A stretch of DNA of 64,000 nt from Amycolatopsis marina (GTDB lineage: Bacteria; Actinomycetota; Actinomycetes; Mycobacteriales; Pseudonocardiaceae). The first letter of the stretch is position 1; each line of letters opens with the position of its first letter. Positions 35,013 through 42,286 of this stretch are shown one piece after another. The notes below the pieces were generated by a model. It was given only the letters and a program-made list of their open reading frames with translations. It ran no database searches and was not told where the DNA came from. The DNA is taken from NCBI RefSeq assembly GCF_900111885.1, contig NZ_FOKG01000022.1, positions 1-64,000 of the forward strand, given 5' to 3'. The translations under genes were made by a program, and so were the position numbers.

Positions 35013-36242
35013 ATGGGCAATTCGCGACAGCTACGAAGGAGCCTCGCGGCGGGTGTCTCGCTCGCCGGAGCGACCGCGGCGGCTGCAGTTCTCGGGGCCG
35101 GAGCGGTACAGGCCGTCCCAGGTGCGGAGGTGCAAATTCGGGCGGCGAACACCGCCGATTCCGTGACGGACAGTTACATTGTGGTGCTCAAGGACAGTCC
35201 CGCGACCATGGCGGCTGCCGAGGTCAGGACCGCGGTGGGGGTCAAGGCGCAGAGCCTCGCCGGCCGCTACGGCGCCGAGGTGTCGCACACCTACGGCACC
35301 GCGCTGGAAGGATTCTCCGTAACGGCTACGGAGGCAGAGGCCAAGCGGCTGGCAGCGGACGCGGGCGTCGACTACGTGGTGCAGAACCAGCGGGTGCACG
35401 CGATGGACACCCAACCGTCGCCACCCTCGTGGGGGCTGGACCGGGTCGACCAGCGAGATCTGCCGCTGGACGATTCCTACACCTCCGCCTCGGACGCGGC
35501 GAACGTGACTGCCTACATCGTCGACACAGGAGTGCTCACCGACCACGCCACCTTCGGCGGCCGGGTCTCCGGAGGCAAGGACTTCATCGACAACGACGAC
35601 GATGCCACCGACGAGAACGGGCACGGCACACACGTCGCGGGCACCGTAGGCGGCAAGGAGTACGGCGTGGCCAAGGGCGTGAAGATCGTCCCGGTCCGGG
35701 TGCTCGACGCGAACGGCAGCGGTACCACCGCCCAGGTGGTCGCCGGGATCGACTGGGTCGCCGAGAACGCCAGCGGGCCGTCGGTGGCGAACATGAGCCT
35801 CGGTGGCAGCGTCGACGACGCACTCGACGAGGCGGTCCGCGGTGCCGTCGAGAAGGGCGTGACCTTCGGCGTCGCCGCGGGCAACAGTTCCGAGGACGCG
35901 TCCGGCTACTCTCCGGCCAGGGTGGCCGAGGCGATAACCGTGGCCGCGAGCGACAAGCAGGACGCGCAGGCCGACTTCTCCAACCACGGCAGCGTCGTCG
36001 ACATCTACGCCCCTGGTGTGAACATCACCTCCGCGTGGAGCGACGGTGCCGAGAACACGATCAGCGGCACCTCGATGGCCACGCCGCACGTGGTCGGCGC
36101 CGCCGCGCTGCACCTGGCGGGCAACCCGGATGCCACGCCCGCCCAGGTGGCCGACGCGCTGACCGGCGCGGCGACGCCGGACAAGATCACCAACCCGACC
36201 GGCGACACTCCCAACAAGCTGCTCTACACCGGCACCGAATAG
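35013..36242 (+). CDS. Secreted subtilisin-like serine protease (S8)
   Basis: A 409-residue pre-pro-protease. Residues 1-34 are a signal peptide with basic start and an AVQA cleavage site. Residues about 52-131 are an I9-type inhibitor propeptide (YIVVLKDS to VVQNQRVHA). The catalytic triad is D171 (YIVDTGV), H204 (NGHGTHVAG) and S354 (SGTSMATPHV), with oxyanion N291 (AAGNSS). The layout is that of aqualysin/proteinase-K-like subtilases. No cell-wall anchor or extra C-terminal domain, so it should be released. Its gene is divergent from the XRE regulator. Confidence 0.95.
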   Translation: MGNSRQLRRSLAAGVSLAGATAAAAVLGAGAVQAVPGAEVQIRAANTADSVTDSYIVVLKDSPATMAAAEVRTAVGVKAQSLAGRYGAEVSHTYGTALEGFSVTATEAEAKRLAADAGVDYVVQNQRVHAMDTQPSPPSWGLDRVDQRDLPLDDSYTSASDAANVTAYIVDTGVLTDHATFGGRVSGGKDFIDNDDDATDENGHGTHVAGTVGGKEYGVAKGVKIVPVRVLDANGSGTTAQVVAGIDWVAENASGPSVANMSLGGSVDDALDEAVRGAVEKGVTFGVAAGNSSEDASGYSPARVAEAITVAASDKQDAQADFSNHGSVVDIYAPGVNITSAWSDGAENTISGTSMATPHVVGAAALHLAGNPDATPAQVADALTGAATPDKITNPTGDTPNKLLYTGTE

Positions 36243-36295
36243 CCGGTTCCGCACAGGGAGTCGTCTGCCCCCAGACCCGCGCCCTCCCTGGAGAC

Positions 36296-36332
36296 GGTGG
36301 CCCGGTGTCCCGCGACTGGCTCGCGGGCCACC
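36296..36332 (+). terminator. Hairpin behind the subtilase gene
   Basis: GGTGGCCCG (36296-36304) pairs with CGGGCCACC (36324-36332) around a 19-nt loop that can itself pair (CCGCG/CGCGG). It lies about 55 bp after the stop. No U-run. Probable actinomycete-type terminator. Confidence 0.6.
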
Positions 36333-36347
36333 GGGCCGCCGTGCTTG

Positions 36348-36365
36348 TTACCAACCAGTAGGTAA
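36348..36365. promoter_or_regulatory. Imperfect palindrome before an SDR gene, probable TetR-type operator
   Basis: TTACCAACCAGTAGGTAA matches its own reverse complement at 14 of 18 positions. It ends 14 bp before the SDR start. The minus-strand half TTACCTACTG is identical to the half of the 14195-14210 palindrome. Confidence 0.5.
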
Positions 36366-36379
36366 TGCGATCATGTGCC

Positions 36380-37132
36380 ATGACCTACCGGAAGAACATC
36401 GTGATCACCGGCGCCAGCTCCGGGCTCGGCGAAGGCATGGCCAGGAGGTTCGCGGCCAAGGGCCGCAACCTCGCGCTGTGCGCCCGCCGGACCGACCGGC
36501 TCGAGGAACTCGCCGCCGAGCTGCGGGCCCGCCATGACGGCATCACGGTCGTCACCAGGTCTCTCGACGTCAACGAGCACGACCGGGTGTTCAGCGTGGT
36601 CAAAGAGTTCCGCGCCGAGCTCGGCACCATCGACCGATTCGTGGTCAACGCGGGACTGGGCAAGGGGCAACCGGTGGGCACCGGCAGGTTCGACGCGAAC
36701 CGCGAGACCGTCGAGACGAACCTGGTCGCTGGGCTGGCCCAGTGCGAGGCCGCCATGGAGGTCTTCCGCGAGCAGAACGCGGGGCACCTGGTGGTCATCT
36801 CGTCCTTCAGCGCCCTCCGGGGTCTCCCCGGCAACGTCACCGCCTACGCCGCGTCGAAGGCCGGAGTCGCCGCGCTGGCCGACGGGATCAGGGCAGACAC
36901 CGCCGGCACCCCGATCGCGGTCACCACGCTGCTGCCCGGCTACATCGAGTCCGAGATGACCGGCCGCGCGGGCAGTACCCCGCTGCTGGCGAGCGCGGAC
37001 AGGGGGGTGCGCGCACTGGTCGACGCGATCGAACGCGAGCGGGCCAAGGCCTACATTCCGACCCTGCCGTGGGCGCCGTTGAGCGTGGTCATGCGCTTCG
37101 CCCCGGCGGGCCTGCTCCGGAAGTTCACGTGA
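36380..37132 (+). CDS. SDR-family oxidoreductase
   Basis: A 250-residue classical short-chain dehydrogenase/reductase: TGASSGLG near residue 10, NAGLG near 92, the serine in ISSFSA and YAASK for the catalytic Tyr and Lys. ATG at 36380 is taken because MTYRKNIVITGASSG is a typical start; an in-frame upstream start exists but has no better site. Its stop overlaps the phosphotransferase start (GTGA), the first of a chain of overlaps through 38873. Substrate unknown. Confidence 0.9.
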   Translation: MTYRKNIVITGASSGLGEGMARRFAAKGRNLALCARRTDRLEELAAELRARHDGITVVTRSLDVNEHDRVFSVVKEFRAELGTIDRFVVNAGLGKGQPVGTGRFDANRETVETNLVAGLAQCEAAMEVFREQNAGHLVVISSFSALRGLPGNVTAYAASKAGVAALADGIRADTAGTPIAVTTLLPGYIESEMTGRAGSTPLLASADRGVRALVDAIERERAKAYIPTLPWAPLSVVMRFAPAGLLRKFT

Positions 37133-38193
37133 GCGGCGCGGGCGAAGCACGTCCCGTCCGCGCCGAGGACAGCTTCGACGTCGCCGCGGTGCACGAGTGG
37201 CTCGCGGCGAGAGTGGACGGGCTGGCGGGACCACCCGAGGTACGCCAGTTCCCGGGCGGCGCGTCCAACCTGACCTACCTGCTGGTCTACCCGGATCGCG
37301 AGCTGATCCTGCGCAGGCCGCCGGCGGGGGAGAAGGCGGCTTCGGCGCACGACATGCGTCGTGAGTACCGGGTGCAGGCAGGTCTGGCGCCGATCTTTCC
37401 CTACGTCCCGCCGATGGTGGCGCTGTGCGAGGACCACGCGATCCTCGGCGACGACTTCTACGTGATGGAACGGATCGACGGCCTCATCCTGCGCGGCGAC
37501 CTGCCGGAAGGGATGACCCTGGAGCCGCCTCGCGCACGAGCGCTGTCCACCGGGCTGATCGACCGGCTGGTGGAGCTGCACGAGGTGGACGTGGAAGCCG
37601 CGGGTCTCGCCGACCTCGGCAAGGGAGCCGGGTACATCCGGCGGCAGGTCGAGGGCTGGAGTCGCAGGCTGGACCGGTCGCACACCCCCAACGTCCCGGC
37701 CTTCACCGAGGTGCGTGACTGGCTCGCGGCCAATCAACCGGAGGAGGTGCGGATCTGCCTTATTCACAACGACTTCCGGCTCGACAACGTCCTGCTCGAC
37801 CCCGAGGACGACCTCGCCGTCGTGGGCATCCTGGACTGGGAGATGGCCACGCTCGGCGATCCGTTGATGGAACTGGGCACCACACTGTCCTACTGGGTGC
37901 AGGCCGATGACGACGAGGTGTTCCAGGCCAGCAGGCGCCAGCCGACGCACCTGCCGGGTATGCTCACCCGAGCCGAGGTCGTCGATCACTATGCCGAGCG
38001 CACGGGGACGGCGATCCCCAACTGGACCTTCTACGAGGTGTACGGGCTGTTCCGGCTGGCCGTCGTGCTCCAGCAGATCTACTACCGCTACCACCACGGC
38101 CAGACACACAACCCGGCATTCAAGGACTTCTGGATGTTCGTGGGCTATCTCGAATCGCGCTGTCGCCGCGTCATCGACGAGGGCAGCGGCTGA
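37129..38193 (+). CDS. APH-family kinase (ACAD10/LvaA-like phosphotransferase)
   Basis: A 354-residue kinase of the aminoglycoside-phosphotransferase fold. The catalytic loop IHNDFRLDN and the metal-binding LDWEMATLGDP are intact, and GGASNLTYLL resembles the nucleotide-binding loop. The subgroup is that of the ACAD10/ACAD11 kinase domain and bacterial LvaA, which phosphorylate 4-hydroxyacyl-CoA, rather than antibiotic kinases. Start is the GTG overlapping the SDR stop. It overlaps the histidine phosphatase by 1 bp. The pairing with an SDR and an acyl-CoA context supports a role in hydroxy-acid catabolism; direct evidence is lacking. Confidence 0.85.
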   Translation: MSGAGEARPVRAEDSFDVAAVHEWLAARVDGLAGPPEVRQFPGGASNLTYLLVYPDRELILRRPPAGEKAASAHDMRREYRVQAGLAPIFPYVPPMVALCEDHAILGDDFYVMERIDGLILRGDLPEGMTLEPPRARALSTGLIDRLVELHEVDVEAAGLADLGKGAGYIRRQVEGWSRRLDRSHTPNVPAFTEVRDWLAANQPEEVRICLIHNDFRLDNVLLDPEDDLAVVGILDWEMATLGDPLMELGTTLSYWVQADDDEVFQASRRQPTHLPGMLTRAEVVDHYAERTGTAIPNWTFYEVYGLFRLAVVLQQIYYRYHHGQTHNPAFKDFWMFVGYLESRCRRVIDEGSG

Positions 38194-38873
38194 TGGGCGC
38201 CGTCTTCCTGGTCCGCCACGGCCAGGCCTCCTTCGGAGCGGCCGACTACGACGTGCTTTCCGAGCACGGCGCCGCACAGTCGGCCGCCGTCGGGGCCGAG
38301 CTGTGCAGGCGTGGCGTCACCGGCAGCGGTGCCTGGTGTGGCTCGATGCGCAGGCAACGGGCCACGGCGGAGGCGGCACTGGCGGAAATCGGCCAGGGTC
38401 TCGTCGCGAAGGAGGACCCGAGGTGGAACGAGTACGACCACCTCGACGTGCTGGCCCAGCACGGCAGTCCGACGGTGCAGGGTGCTGACCCGCGTGCGTT
38501 CCAGTCGGTGCTCGACGCCGCGCTGGCGGACTGGGCACGCTCGGGCGGCACGAGCCTGTGTGCCGAGAGCTGGCCCGCGTTCAGCGCCAGGGTGCGCGGT
38601 GCACTGGACGAGTTGGTCGCCGGGCTGGGCAAGGGCGAGCAGGCGGTGGTGTTCACCTCGGGCGGGGTGATCGCCGCGCTGTGCGCCCAGCTCATCTGCT
38701 CGCAGCCACAGGCGGGCTCGGGACTTGAGCACACGTTCCTCGCCATGAACCGGGTCACTGCCAACGGCGGAATCACCAAGATCGTCTCGGGTCGGGGCGG
38801 GCTCAGTCTGCTCTCGTTCAACGAACACGGGCACTTCGACGGCGACGGTGCGACACTGCTCAGTTACCGTTAG
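38193..38873 (+). CDS. Histidine phosphatase-superfamily protein
   Basis: A 226-residue phosphoglycerate-mutase-like phosphatase. The RHG motif (FLVRHGQASF) holds the phospho-accepting His at residue 9, and the proton-donor region near ESWPAF and the late histidine-box position (VFTSGGVIAAL) follow; the usual second His there reads Ser, so activity may be reduced. The ATG overlaps the kinase stop (TGATG), so the two are made together. A kinase and a phosphatase in one operon suggest they act on the same small molecule. Confidence 0.85.
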   Translation: MGAVFLVRHGQASFGAADYDVLSEHGAAQSAAVGAELCRRGVTGSGAWCGSMRRQRATAEAALAEIGQGLVAKEDPRWNEYDHLDVLAQHGSPTVQGADPRAFQSVLDAALADWARSGGTSLCAESWPAFSARVRGALDELVAGLGKGEQAVVFTSGGVIAALCAQLICSQPQAGSGLEHTFLAMNRVTANGGITKIVSGRGGLSLLSFNEHGHFDGDGATLLSYR

Positions 38874-38925
38874 TGCCCTGCCGTCGGGTTCGGTGAACAA
38901 CCCGCCAGGGAAGAGGGAGTTCTGC

Positions 38926-39846
38926 ATGCGGTTCGGCGAGGTCCGGGTGATTCCGGTCAACGGCAACGGCCCCGAGGACGTGGTGGTGGACGCACAGGGC
39001 AGCGTGCTCACCGGCCTGGACGACGGCCGGATCATCCGGCTGAGCGAGGACGGCAGCCGGATCGACACCGTCGCCGACACCGGTGGCCGTCCGCTGGGGC
39101 TGGAGCTGTACGGCGAGGACGAACTGCTCGTCTGCGACGCGGACCGCGGTCTGCTCATGGTGCAGCTCGGCGCTGGCACGGTGCGCGTGCTGGCGGAGTA
39201 CGCCTGCGGTGCACCGCTGCTGGTCTGCAACAACGCCGCCGTCGCTGCCGACGGCACGATCTACTTCAGCGACTCGTCCTCGCGGTTCCCGGTGGCCCAG
39301 TGGCGCGAGGACCTGATCGAACAGACCGGGACGGGACGGCTGCTGCGGCGATCCCCGGACGGCGAGATCGAGGAGCTCGCATCCGGGCTGCAGTTCGCGA
39401 ACGGCGTCGCGCTGGCGCGGGACGAGTCCTTCGTGACCGTCGCCGAGAGCGGCTCGATGCAGGTCCGGCGGGTGTGGCTGACCGGTGAGCGGGCGGGCTC
39501 GACGGACATGTTCCTCGAAGGACTCAGCGGCTTCCCGGACAACACCTCCACCGGCAGCGACGGTCTGATCTGGGTCACCCAGGCCAGCCCGAAGGTGGCC
39601 GCGCTCGACGTGGTGCGGAAGTTTCCCGCACCGGCGCGGGCACTGGTGCGGCGCGCTCCACTGTGGATGCAGCCGTCGCCCGCGCGCACGGTCGGCGTCC
39701 TCGGGGTCGACATGGAAGGCCGGATCGTGCGCCAGTACAGCGGCGAGATCGACGGCTTCCACATGCTCACCGGTGTCCGTGAGCACAACGGAAAGCTGTA
39801 TTTCGGCAGCCTGGTGGAGCGGGCCATCGCGGTGACCGATCGCTGA
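38926..39846 (+). CDS. SMP-30 / strictosidine-synthase-like beta-propeller protein
   Basis: A 306-residue six-bladed beta-propeller of the strictosidine-synthase/SMP-30 superfamily. Typical blades are GNGPEDVVVDAQGS, YFSDSSSRFP, FANGVALARDESFVTVAESG and DGLIWVTQASP. Bacterial members include lactonases and uncharacterised hydrolases; true strictosidine synthase activity is not expected. No signal peptide. ATG at 38926 follows AGAGGGAG; the longer frame overlaps the phosphatase end. It lies 52 bp behind the phosphatase and probably ends the operon that starts at 36380. Confidence 0.85.
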   Translation: MRFGEVRVIPVNGNGPEDVVVDAQGSVLTGLDDGRIIRLSEDGSRIDTVADTGGRPLGLELYGEDELLVCDADRGLLMVQLGAGTVRVLAEYACGAPLLVCNNAAVAADGTIYFSDSSSRFPVAQWREDLIEQTGTGRLLRRSPDGEIEELASGLQFANGVALARDESFVTVAESGSMQVRRVWLTGERAGSTDMFLEGLSGFPDNTSTGSDGLIWVTQASPKVAALDVVRKFPAPARALVRRAPLWMQPSPARTVGVLGVDMEGRIVRQYSGEIDGFHMLTGVREHNGKLYFGSLVERAIAVTDR

Positions 39847-39878
39847 CCGTTGTCGACGAATTTGGTTGTGCCATTTGT

Positions 39879-39933
39879 GGTGATGGGTGGAACGTGCCCG
39901 CCGAAGGCCCGCGATCGCGTACGCACGTTCTTC
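39879..39933. repeat. 55-bp dispersed intergenic repeat, copy 2
   Basis: Same element as 8616-8670 with four base differences. The hairpin GAACGTGC/GCACGTTC and the CGCGATCGCG palindrome are fully kept. It ends 35 nt before the MFS start, as copy 1 ends 56 nt before an SDR start. Confidence 0.8.
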
Positions 39934-39968
39934 GATCGGCGCTGACGGTGCTGCACTAGGCTCGGCGC

Positions 39969-41222
39969 GTGACCACGGGGGCGCGCGGGACTCGGACCGC
40001 GCTGGACGAACCGACCACACCGGTTCCGCTGGGCTGGACGCTGCGCCTTTCGGCGGCTGTTCTCGGCTTCTCGATGGCGGTGGTCGCGCCGATCCAGATC
40101 CTGCTGCCGCTGCAGATCGAGGAGATCGACGCGGCGGACAAGGAAACCAGCCTCGCCGTGGTGACGGGCTGTGCGGCTGTCGTGTCGATTCTGGCGGCGC
40201 CGATCGCCGGAGCGCTGTCGGACCGGACCACCTCGCGCAGGGGCAGACGGCATCCGTGGATCCTCGGTGGTGCGCTGCTGTGCGCGATCGCGCTGGTGAC
40301 GCTGTCGGTGCAGGCCACCGTGCTCGGGGTCGGGTTGTGCTGGATGGTCGCGCAGGGTGCGCAGAACTCGATGTTCGCCGGGCTGACCGCCACCGTGCCG
40401 GACCAGGTTCCGGTGCGCCAGCGGGGTTTCGTCTCGGCGTTCGCGGGTCTGCCGCTGCCACTCGGGCTGGTGCTCGGCGTGCTGCTGGTGACGGTGATCG
40501 TGCCGTCCCGCACCGGCGGGTACCTGGCGCTCGCCGTACTCGTGGTGCTGCTGGCACTGCCGTTCGTCCTGGGCACGCCGGATCCGCGACTGTTGCCCGA
40601 GCAGCGTCCGCCGTTCGAGCTGCGCCGGTTCGTGCGCGGGTTCTGGATCAGCCCCCGGCGCCACCCCGACTTCGCGTGGGCGGCGGTGGCGCGGCTCGCG
40701 ATCCAGCTGGCGAACTCGATCGCGACGCTCTACCTGCTGTACTTCCTGCGCGACGAGCTGGACTTCGCCAACCCCTCGGGCGGGGTGTTCGTCCTGACCC
40801 TGGTGTACACGGCGGGCATCCTGTCCACCAGTGTGCTCGCGGGCCGGATGTCCGACCGCAGTGGCAGACGCAAGATCTACGTGGCGGTCTCGTCCGTGGT
40901 GATCGCGGTGGCGATGCTGATGCTCTCGGTCTGGCACGAGTGGATCGCGGTGGTGATCGCCGCCGGGATCCTGGGGCTCGGGTACGGCGTGTACGTGGCG
41001 ATCGACAACGCACTGATCACCCAGGTCCTGCCGACGGCGCACGACAGGGCCAAGGACCTCGGCATCGTCAACCTCGCCAACACCGCTCCGCAGGCACTGG
41101 CGCCGATGATCGCCGGCGCGATCATCGCGCTGCTCGACAGCTACACCGTGCTCTACCTCAGCGCAGGGGTGATCGCACTGGCCGGAGCCGTGCTCGTGCT
41201 CCCCATCCGCTCGGTCCGCTAG
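39969..41222 (+). CDS. MFS transporter
   Basis: A 417-residue transporter with 12 predicted helices. The loop 2-3 signature is GALSDRTTSRRGRRHPW, close to the glycoside/sugar-cation type and the SLC45-like group, with a second copy AGRMSDRSGRRKI in the second half. The helices are complete and the length is normal. Substrate unknown. A dispersed 55-bp repeat lies in its 5' region, and a 21-bp tandem array follows its stop. GTG start with no strong ribosome site visible. Confidence 0.85.
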   Translation: MTTGARGTRTALDEPTTPVPLGWTLRLSAAVLGFSMAVVAPIQILLPLQIEEIDAADKETSLAVVTGCAAVVSILAAPIAGALSDRTTSRRGRRHPWILGGALLCAIALVTLSVQATVLGVGLCWMVAQGAQNSMFAGLTATVPDQVPVRQRGFVSAFAGLPLPLGLVLGVLLVTVIVPSRTGGYLALAVLVVLLALPFVLGTPDPRLLPEQRPPFELRRFVRGFWISPRRHPDFAWAAVARLAIQLANSIATLYLLYFLRDELDFANPSGGVFVLTLVYTAGILSTSVLAGRMSDRSGRRKIYVAVSSVVIAVAMLMLSVWHEWIAVVIAAGILGLGYGVYVAIDNALITQVLPTAHDRAKDLGIVNLANTAPQALAPMIAGAIIALLDSYTVLYLSAGVIALAGAVLVLPIRSVR

Positions 41223-41225
41223 ACC

Positions 41226-41382
41226 GAGTTGCACTTTCCTGTACACGAGTTGCACTTTCCTGTACACGAGTTGCACTTTCCTGTACACGAGTTGCACTTC
41301 TGTGCACTTGAGCCCGCACGAATGTCGATTTCATGTACACGAATCGCGCACTCATGTACGTGAAACGCACACTCATGTACGT
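41226..41382. repeat. Tandem array of 21-bp units between convergent genes
   Basis: Three exact 21-bp units (41226-41246, 41247-41267, 41268-41288), each starting GAGTTGCACTTTCC and ending TGTACAC, a shortened fourth (41289-41307), then three diverged units (41320-41340, 41341-41361, 41362-41382). Each unit centres on a GTAC dyad (TTCATGTACACGAA type). The array fills the gap between convergent MFS and esterase genes. Because 21 is a multiple of 3, it stays open in several frames without being coding. Confidence 0.85.
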
Positions 41383-41398
41383 GGACGGCGAACTCGCG

Positions 41399-42286
41399 TC
41401 AGGTGTTGAGGAGGGTGCGGGCGTGGGGCCAGTAGCGGGTGAGCATGTGCCGCCAGGTGGTCCAGAAGTGGGTGCCCTCGGTGAAGTCGGTGGTGAGGTC
41501 CACCTCCGCGCGGCGCAGGCTTGCGGCCAGGTCCTCCGACATGGCGCGCGAGTAGCGTTCGACCAGGCCCATGCCCGCGACGAACTCCTCACCGGGGCTG
41601 CGCCTGCCGTTTCCGGCCGCGAGGTAGACGTCCGTGCCGCGCAGGGCGCCGGCGTGCAGGAAGGGGTCGTTGGCCGCCCAGTTCTCCCGGCAGTGCCGCC
41701 GGGGACCCCAGACCCGTCCTGGGCGCATGCCCTCCCGAACGGACAGCGTCGCGAGCAGGGCCGCCATGCCCGGCCGGGTCAGGTGCATGAGCCCGCTCAG
41801 TGACGCGACGCCGCGGAACACGCCGGGCCTGCGCACGGCATAGCGCAGTGCGCCGTACCCGCCCATCGAGATGCCCGCCGCCACCCGCACGTCCGACGCG
41901 CCGTATCGGCCTTCCAACAGTGCAGGCAGTTCGTCCAGGTGGAAGGTCTCCCACCGCGGGACTGTCCCGGCCCGGTCCCGCACCCGCCAGTCCGTGTAGA
42001 AGCCCAGTCTGCCCGCCTCCGGCATGACCACCAGTGCGCCGGTGTCCTCGGCCAGCCGGACGACGTCGGTGTGCCGCAGCCACGACGTGTGGTCGTCGGA
42101 GGAGCCGTGCAGCAGGTACAGCACCGGGTAACGGCGGTCCGGGCCCGGCCGCCAGCCGGGTGGGGTCAGCAGTGTCGTCCCGACCTCCCTGCCGACGGCG
42201 GGGGAGTGCAGCCGCAGCTCCCGCACGGTCGGGCCTGCCGAGACCTCCTCGCCGAGCACCGTCAGCGCGGTGTTGGTCACGGTCAC
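41399..42286 (-). CDS. Antigen-85/esterase-D-like acyltransferase or esterase
   Basis: A 295-residue alpha/beta hydrolase of the mycolyltransferase/esterase-D group. Nucleophile S140 lies in GISMGGYGAL, the oxyanion region is YLLHGSSDD, and the late His is H273 in GTHFWTTW, close to the antigen-85 pattern. Unlike antigen 85 it has no signal peptide, so it should act in the cytoplasm unless exported by another route. GTG start overlaps the polyketide synthase stop by 4 bp, so it is its translational partner. Likely role: releasing or transferring the finished lipid chain. Family fit is good; the reaction is inferred. Confidence 0.85.
   Translation of the reverse strand: MTVTNTALTVLGEEVSAGPTVRELRLHSPAVGREVGTTLLTPPGWRPGPDRRYPVLYLLHGSSDDHTSWLRHTDVVRLAEDTGALVVMPEAGRLGFYTDWRVRDRAGTVPRWETFHLDELPALLEGRYGASDVRVAAGISMGGYGALRYAVRRPGVFRGVASLSGLMHLTRPGMAALLATLSVREGMRPGRVWGPRRHCRENWAANDPFLHAGALRGTDVYLAAGNGRRSPGEEFVAGMGLVERYSRAMSEDLAASLRRAEVDLTTDFTEGTHFWTTWRHMLTRYWPHARTLLNT

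Noticed and set aside
37129..38193. Aminoglycoside resistance kinase
   Set aside because: The motif context (DFRLDN, LDWEMATLGDP) and neighbours place it with ACAD10/LvaA-type acyl kinases, not with antibiotic kinases.
41226..41382. CRISPR array
   Set aside because: The units abut with no unique spacers, 21 bp is too short, and no cas gene is present.
41223..41398. A repetitive coding sequence in the 21-bp array
   Set aside because: The frame is open only because 21 is a multiple of 3; frames on both strands are equally open and there is no start with a ribosome site.
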